Shown piece after piece: positions 22,967 to 28,518 of a DNA stretch of 28,518 bases; position 1 is the first letter of the stretch; every line of letters begins with the position of its first letter. This stretch comes from Clostridium sp. CAG:448 (GTDB lineage: Bacteria > Bacillota > Clostridia > Oscillospirales > CAG-272), in contig FR890560.1 in the NCBI GenBank assembly GCA_000433415.1, positions 7,826 to 36,343 of the forward strand, in the 5' to 3' direction. The position numbers and the translations under genes are program-made. The notes under the pieces are model-generated. The model was not told where the DNA came from. It made no database searches and was given only the letters and a program-made list of their open reading frames with translations.

Positions 22967-25900
22967 TCATTGGTCGTAATCGTCGTGATCGGAAAACGCA
23001 TCCGTCTCATCGGATGTGCCGTCATCATACTCCTCGTCCGACTCATCTTCCTCACCGAAATCAAGGGAGTGACCGCCTTCAATGGTATAAGAATCGTTGA
23101 ATTCATCCGTTTCCACACCGTTGCCGATCGCATTTTCAATTGCTTCCGCATCCATCTTGTTGGAATAAGCAGGAGCATCATCCTCATTGCAGAGCGTCGA
23201 AAGCTGAACCTCGTTGCCGTTCCGGTCAAGCACACGCACATCGAGTGCCAGTGCCTGCAATTCCTTGACAAGCACCTTGAAGGATTCCGGAATGCCGGGC
23301 GTCGGAATATTCTGTCCTTTTATGATTGCCTCATATGCTTTTCTGCGCCCGGTTATATCATCCGACTTGACCGTCAGGATTTCCTGCAACGTATATGCAG
23401 CACCGTAAGCTTCAAGCGCCCAGACCTCCATTTCGCCGAAACGCTGACCGCCGAACTGTGCTTTACCGCCGAGCGGCTGCTGTGTCACCAGAGAGTACGG
23501 ACCGTTGGAACGGGCATGAATCTTATCGTCCACCAAATGGTGCAGCTTCAGATAATACATGATACCGACCGTGACCGGGTTATCAAACGGTTCACCGGTA
23601 CGTCCGTCATAAAGAACCGTCTTACCGTCAAACAGCTTCAGCTTATGCGCCTGACGCATTTCCTCAATATAAGCAGGATTGCTTCTTTCCTCAGGAGTAA
23701 ACAGACGATAGTCCTTGGAACCGTCCGGCTTGATAATCTCTTCAAAGAGCTCCTTCCCTTCAGGGTTTTCCAACGGAAAAAGCTCACGGGAGTAGCCCGC
23801 CATGCGGAGACATTCGCTGATATCACGCTCGGTTGCACCATCGAACACGGGCGTCATAATCTTCCATCCCAATTTACGCGCGGCAATGCCGAGGTGAACC
23901 TCAAGCACCTGTCCGATATTCATACGGGAAGGCACGCCCAACGGGTTCAGAACGATATCCAGCGGCGTTCCGTCCGGCAAGAACGGCATATCTTCCGGCG
24001 GCAGGATGCGCGAAACGACACCCTTGTTACCGTGACGACCTGCCATCTTATCACCTACGGAAATCTTACGCTTCTGCGCAATATACACGCGGACCTTCTT
24101 AGTCACGCCCGCAGAAAGCTCATCCCCGTTTTCACGCGAAAAGACGCGCACATCTACAACAATACCGGATTCACCGTGCGGCAGACGGAGAGAAGTATCT
24201 CTGACTTCTCTTGCCTTTTCACCGAAGATCGCGCGAAGCAGACGTTCTTCCGCAGTCAGCTCGGTTTCTCCCTTCGGCGTAATCTTTCCGACCAGGATAT
24301 CCCCGGCACGCACCTCGGTTCCCTTCCGGATAATACCGTCGTTGTTCAGATCCTTCAGAGCGTCCTCACCGACGTTGGGAATTTCTCTTGTGATCTCTTC
24401 CGGCCCGAGTTTGGTTTCCCGTGCTTCATGTGTATATTCTTCAATATGGAGAGACGTGTAAACATCATCTCTCACCAGACGCTCGTTCAACAGCACCGCG
24501 TCCTCGTAGTTATAACCCTCCCAGGTCATAAATCCGATCAGCGCATTCTTACCGAGCGAGATTTCACCGTTCTTGGTCGCAGGTCCGTCCGCAATGACCT
24601 GTCCCTCTTCCACCGACTGTCCCTTACGTACGATCGGGCGCTGATTGAAGCAGGTTCCCTGGTTTGTTCTCTTGAACTTGGAAAGCTCGTATACGCTCTT
24701 TCTTCCGTCCGCTGTCACAATCACAATGCGGTTCGCATCTACCTTTTCGACGGTTCCTGCTTCTTTGGCGACAATTACAACGCCGGAGTCAACCGCGGCT
24801 TTATATTCCATACCGGTACCGACAATCGGGTTATCGGTCACCATAAGCGGCACTGCCTGCTTCTGCATGTTGGATCCCATCAGTGCGCGGGAGTTGTCGT
24901 CGTTTTCCAGGAAGGGGATCATTGCCGTTGCAACCGACACCACCATCTTCGGGGAAACGTCCATAAAGTCAACGCGCGCCGGATCCATTTCCAAAATTTC
25001 CGTCTTATCACGGGCAGTTACCTTCCGGTTGACGAAATGCCCACCCTCATCCAGCGGTTCGTTTGCCTGCGCAATGATATAGTTATCCTCAACATCGGCA
25101 GTCATATATTCCACCTGATCCGTCACAATGTGATCAACCGTTCCATCCGGCTTGCGCACATGCTCTACCCGGCGATATGGCGCCTCAATGAAGCCGTAGT
25201 TGTTGATGCGCGCATAGGTGGTCAGATAAGAGATCAGACCGATGTTCGGTCCTTCAGGCGTCTCGATCGGGCACATACGACCGTACTGGGTGTAGTGCAC
25301 GTCACGAACATCGAAGGATGCACGGTCACGGGACAAACCGCCCGGTCCGAGTGCGGAAAGACGGCGCTTATGGGTCAGCTCTGCCAACGGGTTGTTCTGA
25401 TCCATGAACTGAGAAAGCTGCGAAGAGCCGAAAAACTCACGGATTACCGTTGCCACCGGGCGCACATTGATCAGTGCAAGCGGTGTCAGCTTCTCGTTGT
25501 CCTGAGTCGTCATGCGCTCCTTGATGATCTTGTCCATGCGGGCAAAACCGATCCGCATCTGGTTCTGGAGCTGCTCACCCACCGAACGGATCCGGCGGTT
25601 GCCCAGATGGTCGATATCGTCAACCGTACCGACTTCATGCGCAAGACCGATAATATAGTTAATGGAAGCAAAAATATCATCCCGGGTAATATGCTTGGGG
25701 CACAGCTCCGCAATACGTGCCTTGGCAATCGCCTTGACCGCATCCGGATCTCCCCCTGCCTGTTCGATGATTTCAAGCAGGACAGGTGTATGGCATTTTT
25801 CGCTGACGCCGCACTCTGTAAGGTCGTATCCCAAAATCCATGCGGGCTCCACGGTGTTGTTGGAAAGAACCTTGACTTCCGCACCGTTGTCCGTGGCAAG

Positions 25901-26911
25901 ATACACTTCATTAACTCCTGCCTTTTCCAGGTTCATCGCGTCATCTGCGCTCAGAACGCTTCCCGCCGCGGCAACAACCTCACCCGTCAAAGGGCTGACC
26001 GCATCGCGCGACAGCTTCCGCCCGGTAATGCGGCAATGAATCGCCATCTTCTTATCGAATTTGTAACGTCCGACAGGTTCAATGTCGTACCTGCGTGCGT
26101 CAAAGAAGTAATTGTCAATCAGCGTCCTTGCGGATTCCACCAGAGGCGGCTCACCCGGACGGAGCTTTTTATAAATTTCCTTGAGCGCCTCAACGCCGAC
26201 CGTAGAGGCATTGCGGACAGCAAGATCTTCGCACTCATCCTTTTCAAATGTAGCGGTCAGCTGATCATCCTTGCCCAGGAGCTCATAGATGTCATCTCTG
26301 GATTCCACGCCCAATGCGCGGATAAACATGGTCATCGGAACTTTGCGATTCTTATCAATGCGGACATACATGACGCCGTTGATATCGGTTTCATACTCCA
26401 GCCATGCGCCACGGTAAGGAATCACGGTCGCGGCATAGGTCCGCTTCCCTGTCTTGTCGATGTCGCTTGCGTAGTACATACCGGGAGAACGCACAATCTG
26501 AGAAACAATTACACGCTCCGCTCCGTTGATCACAAACGTTCCCGTATCCGTCATCAGAGGGAATTCTCCCATGTACACATCATCCTGCTTGATTTCTCCG
26601 GTCAGGCGGTTGCTGAGTCTGGCGGTTACGCGCAGCTGCGCGGCGTAATTGGCGTCTCTTTCCTTGCATTCCTCGACCGAATACTTCGGTTGCTTTCCGA
26701 TAGAATAGGAAACAAATTCGATGGAAAGGTTTCCGGAATAGTCCGTAATCGGGGATACATCCCGCAAAACCTCCATAAGTCCCTCTTCCAGGAACCACTT
26801 GTAGGATTTGGTCTGCACTTCCACAAGGTTGGGCAATTCGAGGTTAAAACGGGTGCGGGAAAATGACTTTCTCACATTCTGCCCCAACCTCTGCTCTTTC
26901 AGGTTGACCAT
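22967..26911 (-). CDS. rpoB: RNA polymerase subunit beta
   Basis: A 1314-residue beta subunit. The rifampicin region FFGSSQLSQFMDQNNPLAEL followed by THKRRLSALGPGGL is wild type at the usual resistance positions, so rifampicin sensitivity is expected. The MAGRHGNKGVVSRI loop and the C-terminal GKAQFGGQRFGEMEVWALEA, which contacts beta', are intact. The last 50 residues are very acidic (GEEDESDEEYDDG, then SDHDDYDQ). The start is the ATG at 26911 (MVNLKEQRLGQNVRKSFSR) with GGAG about 12 bases upstream. It is first in its operon: no rplJ-rplL precedes it. Confidence 0.98.
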   Translation of the reverse strand: MVNLKEQRLGQNVRKSFSRTRFNLELPNLVEVQTKSYKWFLEEGLMEVLRDVSPITDYSGNLSIEFVSYSIGKQPKYSVEECKERDANYAAQLRVTARLSNRLTGEIKQDDVYMGEFPLMTDTGTFVINGAERVIVSQIVRSPGMYYASDIDKTGKRTYAATVIPYRGAWLEYETDINGVMYVRIDKNRKVPMTMFIRALGVESRDDIYELLGKDDQLTATFEKDECEDLAVRNASTVGVEALKEIYKKLRPGEPPLVESARTLIDNYFFDARRYDIEPVGRYKFDKKMAIHCRITGRKLSRDAVSPLTGEVVAAAGSVLSADDAMNLEKAGVNEVYLATDNGAEVKVLSNNTVEPAWILGYDLTECGVSEKCHTPVLLEIIEQAGGDPDAVKAIAKARIAELCPKHITRDDIFASINYIIGLAHEVGTVDDIDHLGNRRIRSVGEQLQNQMRIGFARMDKIIKERMTTQDNEKLTPLALINVRPVATVIREFFGSSQLSQFMDQNNPLAELTHKRRLSALGPGGLSRDRASFDVRDVHYTQYGRMCPIETPEGPNIGLISYLTTYARINNYGFIEAPYRRVEHVRKPDGTVDHIVTDQVEYMTADVEDNYIIAQANEPLDEGGHFVNRKVTARDKTEILEMDPARVDFMDVSPKMVVSVATAMIPFLENDDNSRALMGSNMQKQAVPLMVTDNPIVGTGMEYKAAVDSGVVIVAKEAGTVEKVDANRIVIVTADGRKSVYELSKFKRTNQGTCFNQRPIVRKGQSVEEGQVIADGPATKNGEISLGKNALIGFMTWEGYNYEDAVLLNERLVRDDVYTSLHIEEYTHEARETKLGPEEITREIPNVGEDALKDLNNDGIIRKGTEVRAGDILVGKITPKGETELTAEERLLRAIFGEKAREVRDTSLRLPHGESGIVVDVRVFSRENGDELSAGVTKKVRVYIAQKRKISVGDKMAGRHGNKGVVSRILPPEDMPFLPDGTPLDIVLNPLGVPSRMNIGQVLEVHLGIAARKLGWKIMTPVFDGATERDISECLRMAGYSRELFPLENPEGKELFEEIIKPDGSKDYRLFTPEERSNPAYIEEMRQAHKLKLFDGKTVLYDGRTGEPFDNPVTVGIMYYLKLHHLVDDKIHARSNGPYSLVTQQPLGGKAQFGGQRFGEMEVWALEAYGAAYTLQEILTVKSDDITGRRKAYEAIIKGQNIPTPGIPESFKVLVKELQALALDVRVLDRNGNEVQLSTLCNEDDAPAYSNKMDAEAIENAIGNGVETDEFNDSYTIEGGHSLDFGEEDESDEEYDDGTSDETDAFSDHDDYDQ

Positions 26912-26984
26912 GAAACTCTATCACTCCATTCCATTCTTTTTATGCTTAAAGAGCACAAACTGAGCAATTATATTGCAGTATATT

Positions 26985-27013
26985 AGTTTATCACATTTTG
27001 CAAGCGCTGTCAA
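26985..27013 (-). promoter_or_regulatory. Promoter of rpoB-rpoC
   Basis: Minus-strand TTGACA (27008-27013), 17 bp, TGA then TAAACT (26985-26990). The -10 is weaker than at other promoters here but has the TG extension. The leader to the rpoB ATG is about 65 nt. The divergent promoter at 27116 starts about 100 bp away; nothing else was seen in the gap. Confidence 0.82.
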
Positions 27014-27115
27014 TCGGTATTTTTTCAAAATAATCCAAATGCAGAACGAATGTTTTGTGAATTAGGGAGAAAATGTCAAAATTAAAATGTAAATATTTTA
27101 TGAACGCCGTTTTTC

Positions 27116-27144
27116 TTGACATCCGGAATGCGATATGTTATACT
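27116..27144 (+). promoter_or_regulatory. Promoter of the divergent 188-residue membrane protein gene
   Basis: TTGACA (27116-27121), 17 bp, TGT then TATACT (27139-27144). It fixes the translation start at 27184, because the longer in-frame opening from 27073 would begin upstream of the promoter. Confidence 0.88.
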
Positions 27145-27183
27145 TATGAAAACAATCCGGATCCAAAGGACAGGGCAATATCT

Positions 27184-27750
27184 ATGAAACTGCACAAAGC
27201 AAAAAAGCACGATGACCAAAGCGACACCTACGAATACGTTGTGGCACAGAAAATTGTCGGAAAGTTCCGGACGCGGCGCGTTCTGTTCCGTCTCGGTTTT
27301 GTTTTTCTGACCTTACTCTGGTTTGCATTCGGCGCACTGACGCACTTCTGGCCGCTACTCTGCCTGATTCCGCTTTCGCTCTGGGTGTACTACTATTTCG
27401 TACATCCGTATACGGTACCTGAATACAAGTACGAGATTGCCGCTGGAATTCTGACCGCGTCCGTCATTTACGGAGGCAGATTGGAGGGTATTTTGTTTTC
27501 CCGACCCCTGCGCGATTTTTCCGACGTTCTTCCCTGCAGCGCCCCATATCTTGACCGCATCGGCAGACGGCTGTCCGGGGCAACCGTTTTCTCCTGCGCA
27601 TCCTCCGCAGACGCACCGGATCTTTACGTGGCGCTGTTCACCGACCGTACCGGAACTCAATGTGCCTTCTATTTTGAAGCAACCGAACGGGCGCTGAAAA
27701 TGTGGAAGTACTATAACCCGGATACCGTCGTGGTATCGGTCAGCAGATAA
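27184..27750 (+). CDS. Two-helix membrane protein of unknown function
   Basis: I do not recognise a named function. The 188-residue protein has a basic cytoplasmic N-terminus (MKLHKAKKHDDQSDTYEYVV), two closely spaced helices (about 39-55 and 57-73, LGFVFLTLLWFAFGAL and FWPLLCLIPLSLWVYYYF), and a soluble C-terminal domain. That domain contains YKYEIAAGILTASVIYGGR and ends in MWKYYNPDTVVVSVSR. The layout, two helices followed by a beta-rich domain, recalls bacterial PH-like (bPH) membrane proteins, but this is only a resemblance. Start ATG 27184 lies after AAAGGACAGGG. It sits alone between rpoB and rpsT, where rplJ/rplL would often be, and has its own promoter. Confidence 0.8.
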   Translation: MKLHKAKKHDDQSDTYEYVVAQKIVGKFRTRRVLFRLGFVFLTLLWFAFGALTHFWPLLCLIPLSLWVYYYFVHPYTVPEYKYEIAAGILTASVIYGGRLEGILFSRPLRDFSDVLPCSAPYLDRIGRRLSGATVFSCASSADAPDLYVALFTDRTGTQCAFYFEATERALKMWKYYNPDTVVVSVSR

Positions 27751-27783
27751 CGGCATATTTTCAAAAAAAGTTGCAAAAACCTA

Positions 27784-27812
27784 TTGCAATTTCAAAAAGG
27801 ATGTGCTATAAT
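27784..27812 (+). promoter_or_regulatory. Promoter of rpsT
   Basis: TTGCAA (27784-27789), 17 bp, TGC then a perfect TATAAT (27807-27812). The predicted leader of about 85 nt contains a possible weak stem (ATCGGTA near 27831 with TACCGGT near 27863) before the Shine-Dalgarno. Confidence 0.9.
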
Positions 27813-27903
27813 GAGGAACGTGTGTTGGAACGATCGGTACCCTCTCATGCCGTGACGCCGATACCGGTGAAAATCGCAAATTCTGAATTGGAGGTGAATC
27901 GAC

Positions 27904-28167
27904 TTGCCGAATATCAAATCCGCCAAAAAGCGCGTTGTGGTCAGCAACAAAAAGGCTCTGCAGAACCAGATGTTCCGTTCCAGAATGAAGACCATCGTTA
28001 AGAAGTATGAGACCGCTGTTGCCAACAACGATGTGGAAACCATCAAGGCTGAGTATGCTACTGCTGTCAAAATCATTGATCACGCAGCCGCACGCGGCAT
28101 TATTCATAAGAACGCCGCTGCCCGTAAAAAGAGCCAGTTTACAAAAGCAATCAACGCAGTTCGCTGA
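27904..28167 (+). CDS. rpsT: 30S ribosomal protein S20
   Basis: An 87-residue, very basic S20, binding 16S rRNA. It starts PNIKSAKKRVVVSNKKALQN and has the typical KNAAARKKSQFTKAINAVR end. The start codon is TTG at 27904, with GGAGGTG seven bases upstream; there is no in-frame ATG before residue 20 or so. E. coli rpsT also starts with UUG, and that weak start is part of S20 autoregulation there. In many Firmicutes rpsT stands alone, as here. Confidence 0.97.
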   Translation: MPNIKSAKKRVVVSNKKALQNQMFRSRMKTIVKKYETAVANNDVETIKAEYATAVKIIDHAAARGIIHKNAAARKKSQFTKAINAVR

Positions 28168-28226
28168 TTTTTCCGTTTTTGTGTTTGCAAAACCCATGCA
28201 AACCCGGAGAAGTGCAACTATGAAAT

Positions 28227-28270
28227 AATCGCTCACGGATTCTCACCGCCGGGGGCGATTTTTTTTTTCT
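28227..28270 (+). terminator. Terminator of rpsT
   Basis: AATCGCTC (28227-28234) pairs with GGGCGATT (28253-28260), one G-U, around an 18-nt loop that itself holds CGG/CCG. A run of T follows immediately and merges with the poly-T tract. Confidence 0.82.
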
Positions 28271-28287
28271 TTTTTTTTTTTTTTTTT
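28259..28287 (+). repeat. Poly-T tract (T10-C-T18)
   Basis: A 29-base tract of T interrupted once by C at 28269, beginning with the rpsT terminator's T-run. Further T-rich sequence continues to about 28311. Much longer than needed for termination. Its exact length may be unreliable in sequencing and could vary between cells. Confidence 0.9.
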
Positions 28288-28400
28288 GGTTTTCCTTTTT
28301 TCTGCTTTTTTCGGCACACTCCCCCTCCATCCCTCATATTCTGCTATTGAGGAAGCCCACAGGGTACTTCTTCCAAACTAACGAAAGAGGGGCTTATTTC

Positions 28401-28496
28401 ATGAATAACTGTTTGTGCAACCTTTTCGACAATAACAACATGATCTGGATCCTGATTATCGCATTGCTGCTCATCAGTTGCTGCTGCGGCGGCTGA
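28401..28496 (+). CDS. 31-residue Cys-rich single-helix microprotein
   Basis: An ATG at 28401, nine bases after AGAGGGG, opens a 31-codon frame. It reads MNNCLCNLFDNNNMIWIL, then IIALLLISCCCGG and a TGA stop. It has an Asn/Cys-rich head, one hydrophobic helix (about 14-26) and a terminal Cys-Cys-Cys-Gly-Gly. This layout resembles the very short YjcZ-like or spore-associated hydrophobic peptides often found in Clostridia and Bacilli. The resemblance is by shape, not by a decisive motif. Codon use is ordinary and the ribosome site is good. The upstream 28288-28400 region has a T-rich part, then CCTCATA/TATTGAGG as a short hairpin at 28335-28353. No clear sigma-A promoter was seen, which would fit a sporulation sigma factor. 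Confidence 0.72.
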   Translation: MNNCLCNLFDNNNMIWILIIALLLISCCCGG

Positions 28497-28518
28497 ACCC
28501 GATCCAAAACAAAAAGGG

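Noticed and set aside
22859..26866. 1335-codon open frame on the plus strand opposite rpoB
   Set aside because: It is a shadow of rpoB: the opposite strand is fully explained by a canonical beta subunit, and the predicted peptide is Arg/His/Cys-rich with no recognisable domain and no promoter or ribosome site.
27073..27183. N-terminal extension of the divergent membrane protein gene
   Set aside because: It spans the consensus promoter at 27116-27144, so it would not be transcribed as part of that mRNA.

Overview
The window looks like a chromosomal segment of a Firmicute of class Clostridia, most likely an Oscillospiraceae/Ruminococcaceae-type gut or rumen anaerobe. This is inferred from the rpoB-rpoC-rpsL-rpsG-fusA-tuf block, a SAM-I (S-box) riboswitch on metK, an FMN riboswitch on an ECF-type riboflavin transporter gene, a BceAB-type peptide-sensing module, an FeoA-FeoA-FeoB-Cys-rich-protein iron operon and RecD2. 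No rRNA, tRNA, CRISPR, prophage or intact transposase was seen. Most of it is well-conserved core chromosome.

Layout, left to right. (1) 1-3506, minus strand: a Bce-type module with histidine kinase, ABC ATPase and a large permease that runs off the left edge. A BceR-like operator precedes the ATPase gene, but no response regulator gene is present. (2) 3511-7670: an iron-uptake locus. Two feoA genes, feoB and a Cys-rich membrane peptide are read leftward. A DtxR/MntR-family repressor gene is divergent. Two matching GTTAGC-N4-GCTAAC palindromes sit at the feo promoter and just before feoB. (3) 7673-7846: a 174-bp, almost entirely palindromic MITE-like element flanked by TTAC. (4) 7856-12881, minus: metK with its SAM-I riboswitch, then a small membrane protein, RecD2 helicase and an EamA-type permease. 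(5) 12949-14316, minus: ribU and a COG2426-type membrane protein with overlapping stop and start codons, behind an FMN riboswitch. (6) 14394-18944, minus: the str operon rpsL-rpsG-fusA-tuf, with its own consensus promoter and a hairpin at the very 5' end of the mRNA. (7) 19020-27013, minus: rpoB-rpoC with its own promoter and no rplJ/rplL in front. (8) 27116-28518, plus: a divergent two-helix membrane protein, rpsT with a UUG start, a terminator running into a long poly-T tract, and a 31-residue Cys-rich single-helix microprotein.

Most promoters are unusually easy to read. All nine main ones have a -10 with exactly 17 bp to the -35, and eight of nine carry TG one base upstream of the -10. These promoters fix several start codons: HK GTG, BceA ATG, FeoA ATG, and the 188-aa protein's ATG.

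The most interesting observations are the two-site DtxR-type iron regulon with its regulator next door, the Bce module lacking its regulator gene, the MITE-like element, the COG2426 protein placed under FMN riboswitch control, the large acidic extracytoplasmic insertion in FeoB, and the 5'-terminal hairpin of the str operon. I did not find a clearly unprecedented multi-gene system.
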